Under the pieces are notes generated by a model that saw only the letters and a program-made list of their open reading frames with translations, made no database searches and was not told the DNA's origin. DNA of 64,000 nt from Ideonella_A intermedia_A (GTDB taxonomy: Bacteria > Pseudomonadota > Gammaproteobacteria > Burkholderiales > Burkholderiaceae_C). The stretch is from NCBI GenBank assembly GCA_943370175.1, contig CALRPU020000014.1, positions 52,643-116,642 of the forward strand, in the 5' to 3' direction. The position numbers were made by a program, and so were the translations under genes. Below are positions 16,453 through 24,932 of the stretch, piece after piece (within the stretch, counting starts at the first letter, position 1; each line of letters opens with the position of its first letter).

Positions 16453-19087
16453 CGATGTTCACCAGTCGGCCAGGCACCACCACCACCTTCTTCGCGGGCT
16501 TGCCCTCGGCAAACTTGGCAAAGTCGGGGCTGGCCAGCCCGGCGGCCTCGATGGCGGCCTTGTCGGCGCCCGCGGGCACCTTGATGGCCCCGCGCAGCTT
16601 GCCATTGACCTGCAGCATCAGCTCGACTTCGTCCTGAACCAGCGCGGCCTCGTCGACTTGCGGCCACGGCGCGTCCAGCAGGTCGCCCAGTGCCGCGGCG
16701 TAGCCGAGGTCCTGCCACAGCGTCCAGGTGAGGTGCGGGCAGGCCGGGTACAGCGCGCGCAGCAGGATGCCGAAGGCCTCGCGCAGCACGGCGGCGTCGC
16801 CCGCGGCCTTGTGGCCTTCCAGCGCGTTCAGCAGCTTCATCGCGCCACTGACCACGGTGTTGTATTGCATGCGCTCGTAGTCGTAGCTGACCTGGCGCAG
16901 CACGGTGTGCACCTCGAAGCGCAGCGCCTTGCCCTCGGCGCTGACCGAGCCGTCGACCGCGCCAGCGCCGCGGATGGCATCGGCCTGCCGCACGCCGTAG
17001 TTCCACACGCGGCGCAGGAAGCGGTGCGCGCCTTCGACGCCGGCGTCGTTCCATTCCAGCGTCTGCTCGGGCGGCGAGGCGAACATCACGAACAGCCGCG
17101 CCGTGTCGGCCCCGTGCTGGTCGATCAGCGCCTGCGGGTCGACGCCGTTGTTCTTGCTCTTGCTCATCGTGCCCACGCCCTCGTAGGTCACCGCCGAGCC
17201 GTCGGCCTTGAGCTTCGCGCCGTTGATCTTGCCGTCGTCGGCGAAGGTGTTGTCCACCTCGTGCGGCCAGAAGTACTCGATGCCGCCCTGGGCCGTCTTG
17301 CGCGAGTAGATGTGGTTGAGCACCATGCCCTGCGTCAGCAGGCGGGTGAAGGGCTCGTCCACGCCGACCAGCTTCAGGTCGCGCATGACCTTGGTCCAGA
17401 AGCGCGCGTACAGCAGGTGCAGGATCGCGTGCTCGATGCCGCCGATGTACTGGTCCATCGGCATCCAGTAGCGCGCGCCGTCGCCGACCATGGCCTCGGC
17501 GTTGGTCGGGTCGCAGTAGCGCATGAAGTACCACGAGCTGTCCACGAAGGTGTCCATCGTGTCGGTCTCGCGGCGCGCCGGCTTGCCGCACACCGGGCAG
17601 GTGACGCCGGCGTGGAAGCCCGCGTGGTGGCGCAGCGGGTTGCCGCTGCCGTCGGGGATGCAGTCCTCGGGCAGCACCACCGGCAGGTCGCGCTCGGGCA
17701 CCGGCACCGCGCCGTGCTCGTCGCAATGGATGATCGGGATCGGCGTGCCCCAATAGCGCTGGCGGCTGATGCCCCAATCGCGCAGGCGCCACGTGGTCTT
17801 CTTCTCGCCCAGGCCCTTGGCCGCCAGCGCGGCGGCCACGGCGTCGACGGCGCTGGCGTGGTCCAGGCCGTTGAAGTGGTCGGAGTTGATGGTGACGCCG
17901 CGCTGCTTGTCGCCGTACCAGTCCTGCCAACGCTCACCGTCGTAGTGCAGGCCGTCCACGTGCACCACCTGCGTGATGCCGATGCCGTACTTCTTGGCGA
18001 AGGCGAAGTCGCGCTCGTCGTGGGCCGGCACGCCCATCACGGCGCCGTCGCCGTAGCTCATCAGCACGTAGTTGCCCACCCACACGTCGACCGACTCGCC
18101 GGTCAGCGGGTGGCTCACCTGCAGGCCGGTGGGCACGCCCAGCTTGTCCTGCGTGGCCAGCTCGGCCTCGGTGGTGCCACCGGCCTTGCAGTCCTCGATG
18201 AACTGGGCCACGGCCGGGTCGCTCTGGGCGGCGTGGAGGGCCAGCGGGTGCTCGGGCGCCACCGCGCAAAAGGTCACGCCCATGATGGTGTCGGCGCGGG
18301 TCGTGAACACGTGCAGCCGGCCGCCCTGGATTGGCTGGCCATCGGCGCCTGCGATCTGGTGCGTGAAGGCAAAGCGCACGCCGGCGCTTTTGCCGATCCA
18401 GTTCTCCTGCATCAGCTTCACGCGCTCGGGCCAGCCGGGCAGGTGGTTCTGCACCTGGTCGAGCAGCTCGTCGGCGTATTGGGTGATCTTCAGGTAGTAG
18501 CCGGGAATCTCGCGCTTTTCGACCACCGCGCCGCTGCGCCAGCCCTTGCCGTCGATCACCTGCTCGTTGGCCAGCACAGTCTGGTCAACCGGGTCCCAGT
18601 TGACGACCTGGGTGCGCCGTTCGGCGATGCCGGCCTCCAGCATCTTCAGGAACAGCCACTGGTTCCAGCGGTAGTAGTCGGGCGAGCACGTGGCGACCTC
18701 GCGGCTCCAGTCGATGGCCAGGCCCATGGCCTGCATCTGGCCCTTCATGTGGGCGATGTTGTCGTAGGTCCACTTCGCGGGCGGCACCTTGTTCTTCATC
18801 GCCGCGTTCTCGGCGGGCAGGCCGAAGGCGTCCCAACCCATCGGCATCAGCACGTTCATGCCCTTCATCCGCAGCTGGCGGGTGAGCATGTCGTTGATGG
18901 TGTAGTTGCGCACGTGGCCCATGTGCAGCTTGCCGCTGGGGTAGGGCAGCATCGAACAGGCGTAGAACTTGGGCTTGGGCTGCCCTTGCGGGTCCAGCGC
19001 GTGCTCGGTGACGCGGTAGGCGTCGGCGGCGCGCCAGGCGGCCTGCGCGGCGCGTTCGATTTCGGTGGGTTTGAAGTCTGGGTTCAT
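16445..19087 (-). CDS. leuS: Leucyl-tRNA synthetase
   Basis: Class I aminoacyl-tRNA synthetase charging tRNA-Leu; 880 residues, normal bacterial length. The HIGH-type motif is HMGH (residues 55-58), the editing (CP1) domain is present (FTTRADTIMGVTF and the later GVPAHDERDFAFA), the zinc-binding part contains CPVCGKPARRETDTMDTF, and the signature loop is MSKSK at 641-645, with Thr where Lys usually precedes it. The start MNPDFKPTEIERAAQAAW is typical. A near-consensus -10 box lies about 55 nt upstream, so leuS can be expressed independently of exbD. Confidence 0.97.
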   Translation of the reverse strand: MNPDFKPTEIERAAQAAWRAADAYRVTEHALDPQGQPKPKFYACSMLPYPSGKLHMGHVRNYTINDMLTRQLRMKGMNVLMPMGWDAFGLPAENAAMKNKVPPAKWTYDNIAHMKGQMQAMGLAIDWSREVATCSPDYYRWNQWLFLKMLEAGIAERRTQVVNWDPVDQTVLANEQVIDGKGWRSGAVVEKREIPGYYLKITQYADELLDQVQNHLPGWPERVKLMQENWIGKSAGVRFAFTHQIAGADGQPIQGGRLHVFTTRADTIMGVTFCAVAPEHPLALHAAQSDPAVAQFIEDCKAGGTTEAELATQDKLGVPTGLQVSHPLTGESVDVWVGNYVLMSYGDGAVMGVPAHDERDFAFAKKYGIGITQVVHVDGLHYDGERWQDWYGDKQRGVTINSDHFNGLDHASAVDAVAAALAAKGLGEKKTTWRLRDWGISRQRYWGTPIPIIHCDEHGAVPVPERDLPVVLPEDCIPDGSGNPLRHHAGFHAGVTCPVCGKPARRETDTMDTFVDSSWYFMRYCDPTNAEAMVGDGARYWMPMDQYIGGIEHAILHLLYARFWTKVMRDLKLVGVDEPFTRLLTQGMVLNHIYSRKTAQGGIEYFWPHEVDNTFADDGKINGAKLKADGSAVTYEGVGTMSKSKNNGVDPQALIDQHGADTARLFVMFASPPEQTLEWNDAGVEGAHRFLRRVWNYGVRQADAIRGAGAVDGSVSAEGKALRFEVHTVLRQVSYDYERMQYNTVVSGAMKLLNALEGHKAAGDAAVLREAFGILLRALYPACPHLTWTLWQDLGYAAALGDLLDAPWPQVDEAALVQDEVELMLQVNGKLRGAIKVPAGADKAAIEAAGLASPDFAKFAEGKPAKKVVVVPGRLVNIVV

Positions 19088-19141
19088 GGGAGCGCCGGTG
19101 GGGCAGACGTCGGTCGTGCGGCTGCATCCCCACCTCTCGGG

Positions 19142-19147
19142 ATTATA
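19142..19147 (-). promoter_or_regulatory. Probable -10 box of a leuS promoter
   Basis: The minus strand reads TTCCTATAATCCCG, a perfect TATAAT about 55 nt upstream of the leuS start codon. I do not see a good -35 hexamer at 17 nt. The 157-nt gap between exbD and leuS also supports a separate promoter. Confidence 0.5.
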
Positions 19148-19244
19148 GGAAGCGACCCTTTTGGCGCCCGGGTGTCGTGGCGCCGGGCCCTGCCGGTTCA
19201 GAGGTGGCGCGGGGCGCGGTGCCCTGCGTCTGCGCCTCAGCGCT

Positions 19245-19661
19245 TCAGCGCGCCGCGTCGGCCACCAGGCCGATTCGGGTCAGGCCGGCCTGCTGCACTT
19301 CGCCGATCGCGGTGGCCACCTCGCCGTAGGGCACGGACTTGTCGGCGCGCAGCTGCACCTCCGTTTGCGGGTCGGTGCGGGCCGCGTCGGCGGCGCGGTC
19401 GCGCAGTGTTGCGCGGTCGATTTTCTGGTCGGCCACGTACCACTGGCCGGTGGCGTCCACGGCGATGGCCAGCACGCGGGGCGTGTCGCTCGGACGCGCC
19501 GCGTTGCTGCGCGGCAGTTCCAGCTTCAGGCTGGACGCCATCAGCGGCGCGCTCAGCATGAAGATCACCAGCAGCACCAGCATCACGTCGATCAGCGGCG
19601 TCATGTTGATGTCGCTCATCGGCGGGGCCGCGCGGCTGCGTTCGAGTCGACCGAAGGGCAT
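19245..19661 (-). CDS. ExbD/TolR-family biopolymer transport protein
   Basis: Small inner-membrane protein that works with an ExbB/TolQ channel to harness proton flow for outer-membrane energisation. The 138-residue product starts MPFGRLERSRAAPPMSDINMTPLIDVMLVLLVIFM: the MSDINMTPLIDVMLVLLVIF segment with the proton-carrying Asp is diagnostic. The rest is the periplasmic ExbD fold with VQLRADKSVPYGEV. The longer open frame upstream overlaps exbB and is not needed. It is 7 nt downstream of exbB. ExbD versus TolR cannot be settled by sequence alone; no tolA/tolB/pal is nearby. Confidence 0.88.
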   Translation of the reverse strand: MPFGRLERSRAAPPMSDINMTPLIDVMLVLLVIFMLSAPLMASSLKLELPRSNAARPSDTPRVLAIAVDATGQWYVADQKIDRATLRDRAADAARTDPQTEVQLRADKSVPYGEVATAIGEVQQAGLTRIGLVADAAR

Positions 19662-19668
19662 GGCGGGC

Positions 19669-20343
19669 TCAGGCGTCGGCGCGCTGGCGGTCGGGCTGCA
19701 GCTCGTCCAGGCGCAGCTCTCGCAGGTCGTGGGCAAAGCCTTCCAGGTCGGCTTCGCAGGCGCCGAGCAGCTTGCCGAAGATGTTGTAGGCCAGCACGGC
19801 AGGGATCGCCACCGCCAGGCCCGCCGCCGTCATGACCAGGGCCTCGCCCACCGGGCCGGCAATCTGCTCGATGGTGATGGCGCCGCCACCGCCGATGCCG
19901 GCCAGGGCGCGGTAGATGCTCCAGACCGTGCCGAACAGGCCGACGAACGGCGCGGTGGCGCCGATCGACGCGAGCAGCACCTGTCCGAACTGCAGGCGAG
20001 CCAGCACCGTGTGCAAGGCGTCGCGCAACCGGCGCGTCAATTGGCTGGCCAAGTGGCCCTGGCCCTCCAGCGTGCGGGGCGGGGTGGCGGTGAAAGCGGC
20101 GTCCACCAGCGGTGTGACCACCAGCTGGCCGTCGAAGGCGCCCAGCTGGTTGCGGGCGCCCGGCAGGTCGCTCGCGGCCCAGAAAGCGGGCATCGCCCGG
20201 GCGAGGTCCCGTTGCACCCGGCGCAACAACCAGCCTTTCCAGAAGATGAGCACCCAGGCGCTGACCGACATCAACAACAACAAGGCCGCCACGCTGCGGT
20301 TGATGCCGTCGCCTTGCTCCCAGACGTGACGCAGTGCTTCCAT
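19669..20343 (-). CDS. MotA/TolQ/ExbB-family proton channel protein
   Basis: Partner channel of the ExbD protein encoded next. 224 residues: one N-terminal membrane helix (about 18-38, SVAALLLLMSVSAWVLIFWK), then a cytoplasmic domain, then the two conserved helices LLASIGATAPFVGLFGTVWSIYRAL (about 130-154) and GPVGEALVMTAAGLAVAIPAVLAYNIF (about 170-196). These carry the family's signature GATAPFVGLFGTVWGI-like and EALxxTAxGLxxAIPAV stretches. It lies 17 nt after dapB in the bamE-dapB-exbB-exbD series. Confidence 0.9.
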   Translation of the reverse strand: MEALRHVWEQGDGINRSVAALLLLMSVSAWVLIFWKGWLLRRVQRDLARAMPAFWAASDLPGARNQLGAFDGQLVVTPLVDAAFTATPPRTLEGQGHLASQLTRRLRDALHTVLARLQFGQVLLASIGATAPFVGLFGTVWSIYRALAGIGGGGAITIEQIAGPVGEALVMTAAGLAVAIPAVLAYNIFGKLLGACEADLEGFAHDLRELRLDELQPDRQRADA

Positions 20344-20360
20344 GCGCGGTGGGGGCGGGC

Positions 20361-21188
20361 TCAGTGCAGGTTCAGCACGTCGTTCATGTCGAACAGCCCG
20401 TGCGGCTGAGCGGCCAGAAACCGTGCAGCGCGCAGGCCGCCTTGGGCGTAAGTGACCCGGCTGGCGCTCTTGTGGGTGATCTCGATGCGCTCGCCGGTGC
20501 CAGCAAACAGCACCGTGTGGTCACCCACGATGTCGCCACCGCGGATCGTGGCGAATCCGATGGCCTGGGGGTCGCGCTCGCCGGTGACGCCTTCGCGCGC
20601 AAACACCGCGCAGTCGTCCAGCGATCGACCGGTGGCGCGCGCCAGCACCTCGCCCATCTGCAAGGCGGTGCCGCTGGGCGCGTCGACCTTGTGGCGGTGG
20701 TGAGCTTCGATCACCTCGATGTCGTAGCCCTCGTTGAGCGAGCGGGCGGCGAGGTCCAGCAGTTTCATCACGACGTTGACGCCCACGCTCATGTTGGGCG
20801 CCATCACCACGGCGTGGGTCGCGGCGTGGGCGGTGATCTCAGCCTTCTGGGCCGGTGTGAACCCGGTGGTGCCGATGACGGCTTTGACGCCGTGACGCCG
20901 GCAGGCGGCCAGGTGGGCCAGCGTGCCTTCGGGGCGGGTGAAGTCGATCAACACGTCGCTGTGGGCGAGGCCGGCGTCGAGGTCGGCGGTGATCAGCACG
21001 CCCTGCGGCTTGCCCAGAAAGGCGGCGGCGTCCTGACCGATGGCCGGGCTGCCGGCGACGTCGAGTGCCCCGGACAGGCGCAGGTCGGGCGCGGCGGCCA
21101 CCGCCTCGATCAACATGCGGCCCATGCGCCCGCTGGCGCCGGCGACGGCGATGCGCAAGGCGGCGGAGGGATCCTGGCGCTGACCCAT
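20361..21188 (-). CDS. dapB: 4-hydroxy-tetrahydrodipicolinate reductase
   Basis: NAD(P)H-dependent step of lysine/meso-diaminopimelate biosynthesis. 275 residues with the Rossmann loop RIAVAGASGRMGRMLIEAV near the N-terminus, DFTRPEGTLAHLAAC, GTTGFTPAQKAEI, the catalytic MSVGVNVVMKLLDLAAR and IEVIEAHHRHKVDAPSGTAL (the His-His-x-x-Lys and Ser-Gly-Thr substrate site), and the C-terminal HKSASRVTYAQGGLRAARFL. The ATG shares one base with the bamE stop. Confidence 0.96.
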   Translation of the reverse strand: MGQRQDPSAALRIAVAGASGRMGRMLIEAVAAAPDLRLSGALDVAGSPAIGQDAAAFLGKPQGVLITADLDAGLAHSDVLIDFTRPEGTLAHLAACRRHGVKAVIGTTGFTPAQKAEITAHAATHAVVMAPNMSVGVNVVMKLLDLAARSLNEGYDIEVIEAHHRHKVDAPSGTALQMGEVLARATGRSLDDCAVFAREGVTGERDPQAIGFATIRGGDIVGDHTVLFAGTGERIEITHKSASRVTYAQGGLRAARFLAAQPHGLFDMNDVLNLH

Positions 21189-21802
21189 CAGCGCGGCTCC
21201 AGCGGCGGGTAGGTGCGGGCCGGCTCGGCGGCGGCGGCGGGTGCCGCGGTGGTGGGGGTGGCGGCGGCGCGCGGCGCGGGCAGGGCCTTGAGCTGCGTTT
21301 CGGTCAGGGCCAGCGGGGGCGCGTTGCGGCTGGTCTTGAAGGTGTCAATGGATTCGACGAACTCGCGTTCGGCGGGCAGCGTGGGCGCCTCAACGGCCTT
21401 CAGCACGTCGCCGTCAAACCGCACCGTGACCTGCCGCTGCTGCGGTTTGGCGCCTTGGCGTCGGATGGTGAACACGTAATCCCAGCGGTCCGCGTGGAAC
21501 ACGTCCATCAGCAGCGGCGAGCCGAGGATGTCGCGCACCTGGGCGCGCGACTGCCCTGGCTTGACGAGCTCGATCTGTTCCTTGGTGATCACGTTGCCCT
21601 GAACCACCTCGACCTTGTAGGGCGTGACCAGGCCCAGCACCTTGTCGGTGGTGGACGGCCCCGGCACCGCGGCGCAGCCAGAGAGCAGGGCCAGCGCCGC
21701 CAATGACAGGGCGATGGGCGTCACCGTGATCGGCGAAGCGGGCCGGCCGCGCGGGCTGCTGGCACGGCGTGAGCGGAGGCTCTGACGAAGGAACTGGTGC
21801 AT
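21188..21802 (-). CDS. bamE: Outer-membrane assembly lipoprotein BamE (SmpA/OmlA)
   Basis: BamE is a small lipoprotein of the BAM complex. From the ATG at 21802 the protein has 204 residues with a long N-terminus before the lipobox LLSGC; then the BamE core: YKVEVVQGNVITKEQIELVKPGQSRAQVRDILGSPLLMDVFHADRWDYVFTIRR (read in pieces). The Ala/Pro/Thr-rich C-terminal tail (about 40 residues) is longer than in E. coli but usual in this order. It is divergent from fur, the classic omlA/fur arrangement. The much longer open frame on the same strand runs through fur and is not real. Confidence 0.93.
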   Translation of the reverse strand: MHQFLRQSLRSRRASSPRGRPASPITVTPIALSLAALALLSGCAAVPGPSTTDKVLGLVTPYKVEVVQGNVITKEQIELVKPGQSRAQVRDILGSPLLMDVFHADRWDYVFTIRRQGAKPQQRQVTVRFDGDVLKAVEAPTLPAEREFVESIDTFKTSRNAPPLALTETQLKALPAPRAAATPTTAAPAAAAEPARTYPPLEPR

Positions 21803-21952
21803 GGGCAGGGCGCGGGCAGCGCAGGGACTGTCGAGGGGGCAGGGTGAGTGGGCGACCAAGCGCGCCGGCACCCCGATATCATCGAACGATTCTAGCGGGG
21901 CGGCCTGCCGCCATGGGCGCTGCCCGCCCCGTCCAGCCGAGACCGGGTTGCC

Positions 21953-22384
21953 ATGACGAACCACGCCGACGAACTGAAAAGCAGCGGACTCAAAGCCACG
22001 CTGCCGCGCATCAAGATCCTGGAGGTCTTCCAGCGCAGCACGCGTCGCCACATGACGGCCGAGGACGTCTACAAGATGCTCTTGAACGATGGCGCCGACG
22101 TGGGCCTGGCCACCGTCTACCGGGTGCTGATGCAGTTCGAGCAGGCGGGCATCTTGTCGCGCAACCACTTCGAGGCCGGCAAGGCGGTGTTCGAACTCAA
22201 CGAGGGCAAGCACCACGACCACCTGGTGTGCCTGGACTGCGGGCGGGTCGAGGAATTCTTCGACCCCGAGATCGAGCAGCGCCAAAAGCAGATCGCCCAG
22301 GCGCGCGGTTTCGAGTTGCAGGATCACTCGCTGGCGCTTTACGCCGCTTGCACCAAGAACCCCTGCGATCACCGCAAAGGCTGA
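21953..22384 (+). CDS. fur: Ferric uptake regulator
   Basis: Iron-responsive repressor, 143 residues. The winged-helix part shows LKATLPRIKILEVFQ and MTAEDVYKMLLNDGADVGLATVYRVLMQFEQAGI; the metal-binding part shows KHHDHLVCLDCGRVEEFFD with the His-rich and Cys-x-x-Cys residues, and the late CTKNPCDHR. The start (MTNHADELKSSGLKATLPR) is typical for the order. The 150-nt gap to bamE must hold both divergent promoters; it contains an A/T-richer patch around 21877-21897 but no clear -35/-10 pair that I would assign. Confidence 0.96.
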   Translation: MTNHADELKSSGLKATLPRIKILEVFQRSTRRHMTAEDVYKMLLNDGADVGLATVYRVLMQFEQAGILSRNHFEAGKAVFELNEGKHHDHLVCLDCGRVEEFFDPEIEQRQKQIAQARGFELQDHSLALYAACTKNPCDHRKG

Positions 22385-22407
22385 CCGGCCCCCGCGCGCG
22401 GCCAGAC

Positions 22408-23367
22408 TCAGCCGCCGGAACTGCCGCGTTCCATCGCCTTCTGGTGGCGGGCAATGAATTCCTGGTAGGTGTCGATGCCGCGCAGCTGCAAGATGGTGTT
22501 GCGCACCGCGGCTTCCACCAGCACCGCCAGGTTGCGGCCAGCGTCGACCGCGATCACGGCCTTGCGCACCGGCACGTCGAGGATGTCCTCGTACAGCGGC
22601 TCGTAGGGCAGGCGCTCGAAGTCGCGCTCCAGGGTTTCCTTGCGCACCAGGTGCACGATCAGCTTGAGCCGCATCTTGCGGCGCACGGCCGTCTCGCCGA
22701 AGATGGCCTTGATGTCCAGCAGGCCGATGCCGCGCACCTCCAGCAGGTTCATCAGCAGTTCAGGGCAGCGGCCTTCGAGCGCCGTCTGGGACACCCGGTA
22801 CAGGTCGACCGCGTCATCGGCCACCAGCCCGTGGCCGCGCGAGATCAGCTCCAGGCCCAGCTCGCTCTTGCCCAGTCCCGATTCGCCGGTCAGCAGCACG
22901 CCCAGGCCGAGGATGTCCATGAAGACGCCGTGGCGGGTGGTGCGCTCGGCAAAGTGCTGCGACAAATGCCCCCGCACCACGTCGATGACCTGGCCGGCGG
23001 ATTCGGCGGTGACGAACAGCGGGATGTCGGCCCGGTCGCACATGGCCACCAATCGTTCCGGCGGCTGCTGCTCGTCGGCGACGATGACCACCGGCGGCTC
23101 GAGCGTGACGATGCGCTGGATGCGCCGCTCCTGGTCCTCAGGCTGCGACGCCATGAGATAGGCCACCTCGCGGCGCCCGACGATCTGCACCCGGTAAGGG
23201 TGGATGTAATTCAGGTAGCCGACCAGGTCCGCGGCCGACTGGGCATTGCGCACGGCCGCTTCGTCGAACCGGCGCTCGGGGTGGGCGTGGCCAGCAATCC
23301 ACTCCCAGTGCAACGTGGGCCGGTGTTCTTCGAACAGCGCCTCGGCGCTGATGACGGTGGGCTTCAC
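22408..23367 (-). CDS. hprK: HPr kinase/phosphorylase
   Basis: Phosphorylates or dephosphorylates Ser of HPr-type phosphocarriers; in betaproteobacteria it belongs to the regulatory nitrogen PTS. 319 residues with the Walker A loop GESGLGKSE at 161-169, the preceding catalytic His in RHGVFMD (His146), the LVADDAVDLYRV segment and the late HprK signature MRGIGLLDIKAIFGETAVR-like stretch (here EVRGIGLLDIKAIFGE). It lies 16 nt downstream of ptsN. Confidence 0.96.
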   Translation of the reverse strand: MKPTVISAEALFEEHRPTLHWEWIAGHAHPERRFDEAAVRNAQSAADLVGYLNYIHPYRVQIVGRREVAYLMASQPEDQERRIQRIVTLEPPVVIVADEQQPPERLVAMCDRADIPLFVTAESAGQVIDVVRGHLSQHFAERTTRHGVFMDILGLGVLLTGESGLGKSELGLELISRGHGLVADDAVDLYRVSQTALEGRCPELLMNLLEVRGIGLLDIKAIFGETAVRRKMRLKLIVHLVRKETLERDFERLPYEPLYEDILDVPVRKAVIAVDAGRNLAVLVEAAVRNTILQLRGIDTYQEFIARHQKAMERGSSGG

Positions 23368-23383
23368 CCCGTGTGCGCCGTCG

Positions 23384-23854
23384 TCAGGCCACGGACTTCA
23401 GCGGTTCCCAGTTCGCGATCAGTTCGTGAACCTTGGCGGCGGAGTCTTCGGTTTTCAGGCGTTCGCGCAGTTCGCGGTCGCTGAGCATCTCGGCGATCTC
23501 GCTGAGGATTTCCAGGTGGCGTTGCGTGGCCGCCTCGGGCACCAGCAGGAAGATCAGCAGGCTCACGGCCTGGTCGTCCGGCGCGTCGAAAGGAATGGCT
23601 TGCTGCACCCGAAGCACGGCGGCCAGCGGGTTCTTCAAACCCTTGATGCGGCCATGGGGAATGGCCACCGCGTGGCCCAGGCCCGTCGACCCCAGGCGCT
23701 CGCGGGCGAACAGGTTGTCGGTGACGATGGCCCGCGCGATCGCGTGCTGGTTCTCGAACAACAGCCCAGCCTGTTCAAAAGCGCGCTTTTTGCTGGTGGC
23801 TTCCACATCGACCAGCACGTTGCTGGCGGGCAGGATGGCAGCGAGACGGTTCAT
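23384..23854 (-). CDS. ptsN: PTS IIA-Ntr regulatory protein
   Basis: EIIA-Ntr, the output protein of the nitrogen phosphotransferase system. 156 residues; the phosphorylated His is His67 in GLGHAVAIPHGRIKG. The rest (VSLLIFLLVPEAATQRHLEILSEIAEML) fits the PTS-EIIA type 2 fold. It is followed by hprK in the same direction and preceded, after a 369-nt gap with a terminator, by hpf. Confidence 0.95.
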   Translation of the reverse strand: MNRLAAILPASNVLVDVEATSKKRAFEQAGLLFENQHAIARAIVTDNLFARERLGSTGLGHAVAIPHGRIKGLKNPLAAVLRVQQAIPFDAPDDQAVSLLIFLLVPEAATQRHLEILSEIAEMLSDRELRERLKTEDSAAKVHELIANWEPLKSVA

Positions 23855-24223
23855 GGAATCTCAGCGGTGACAGGCGATGGGTCCGCATGCCGGGCCGCAC
23901 AAATTGCCAAAAGCGGCGTGGGTCGAAACCGGCTGGGGCCTTCCTGGAAAGACCGCCCCGGGGCGATGTGGCGCGCGATTTTGCACCCCCTGTTGCGTTG
24001 CAGCAAGCCGGTGCGGCGCCCCACGTTGGATGAACGCATCGGCGTGGCGCTTCGACGACAGGGCCGGGCACGCGGCGGGGCGTGGCCCACAAAAAAGCGG
24101 CCCGAAGGCCGCTTTGTCATCAGGGTTGCTCGGCGCGGCAGCGGTCTTGCGCGTGGGGGCAAAACGACCCATCCTGGGTCAGGCGCTGCTTTGGTCGACC
24201 TCCGAGCGTGGTCTTTCGGTGGC
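23855..24223. other. 369-nt intergenic region between hpf and ptsN
   Basis: Several overlapping open frames cross this stretch on both strands but none has a recognisable domain, a good ribosome binding site or codon bias like the neighbours. The only clear signal is the intrinsic terminator of hpf at 24094-24115. The remaining about 240 nt upstream of ptsN presumably holds the ptsN promoter, but I cannot point to a convincing -35/-10 pair. Confidence 0.6.
24094..24115 (-). terminator. Intrinsic terminator of hpf
   Basis: On the minus strand AAAGCGGCC, a TTCG tetraloop and GGCCGCTTT form a perfect 9-bp stem, followed by further T residues (six in all with the stem end), about 110 nt after the hpf stop. 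This is a textbook Rho-independent terminator and separates hpf from ptsN. Confidence 0.85.
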
Positions 24224-24565
24224 TCAGACCGCGTTGGCGTCGATGCGCTTGGCCGACGCGTGGTGGTGGTCCTGCACCTTGTCCTTGTGGCGCAGGATCT
24301 GTCGGTCCAGCTTGTCCATCAACTGGTCGATGGCGGCGTAGAGGTCTTCGTGCGACTGCTCGACGAAGATGTCCTTGCCTTTGACGTGGAGCGTGACCTC
24401 GGCCTTCTGCCGGCGCTCCTTCTCTTTCAGGTTCTCGACCGACAGCAGCACGTTGATGTCCACCACTTGGTCGAAATGGCGCGTGATGCGCTCAAGCTTG
24501 GTCATTACGTACTCGCGCAGCGACGGGGTCACTTCGAGGTGATGTCCGCTGATCGTCAAGTTCAT
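24224..24565 (-). CDS. hpf: Ribosome hibernation-promoting factor (HPF/YfiA family, short form)
   Basis: Binds the 30S decoding centre and helps inactivate ribosomes in stationary phase. 113 residues, starting MNLTISGHHLEVTPSLREYVMTKLERITRHFD, with KEKERRQKAEVTLHVKGKDIFVEQSHEDLYAAIDQLMDKLDRQI, the conserved family core (described in parts), and a His-rich tail (DHHHASAKR). The ATG at 24565 has AAAGGAG upstream. In many proteobacteria rpoN precedes hpf; here the upstream neighbour is the divergent corA. Confidence 0.94.
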   Translation of the reverse strand: MNLTISGHHLEVTPSLREYVMTKLERITRHFDQVVDINVLLSVENLKEKERRQKAEVTLHVKGKDIFVEQSHEDLYAAIDQLMDKLDRQILRHKDKVQDHHHASAKRIDANAV

Positions 24566-24932
24566 GGAGGCTCCTTTCGCAGGGTGGGGGGAACGGAAGG
24601 CGATGGGTTCGAAGGAGGCTCTGGGCGCGCCCGGTGGGGCCGCTGTTCGAGTCCAGTGTGCACCCATTGCCAGGGTGTGACAAGCGGACTCGGCCGGAGT
24701 TCCTGACGGGCCCGCGGGCTGGTTACAGGGGGTACGGGCCGGTGTGATAATCGCAGGCTGACGCTTTGGTTTGGAGAGTGCATTGGACGCCGTCCCCCCT
24801 CGGTGACCGTCCGCTCCCCGCGGGCCCGGAACGCAGGTTCCCGGCCACGGCAGGTGCGAGGCGGTGCCCCCATCAACCCCCCCTCGACCTGGCCCGGCGC
24901 TGCGCCCTGCAGCGTCTCCTGCTGGAGTGTGC
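24566..24932. other. 367-nt divergent intergenic region, hpf / corA
   Basis: No supported gene. Open frames here are extensions of hpf and corA frames without domains. It contains a possible extended -10 element for corA (24743-24751), leaving a G+C-rich corA leader of about 170 nt in which I see no riboswitch I recognise, and the hpf Shine-Dalgarno next to 24565. Confidence 0.5.
24743..24751 (+). promoter_or_regulatory. Possible extended -10 promoter element for corA
   Basis: TGTGATAAT matches an extended -10 (TGn followed by a TATAAT-like hexamer). There is no good -35 at 17 nt, which extended -10 promoters can tolerate. It lies about 180 nt before the corA start codon. Confidence 0.35.

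Noticed and set aside
19158..19190. GGCGCC...GGCGCC repeat upstream of leuS as an exbD terminator
   Set aside because: GGCGCC is self-complementary so the pairing is expected by chance in this composition, and the minus strand has an A run rather than a T run after it.
23851..24172. Three overlapping 103-codon minus-strand frames between hpf and ptsN
   Set aside because: No family, no ribosome site, they run through the hpf terminator and into ptsN; compositional open frames.
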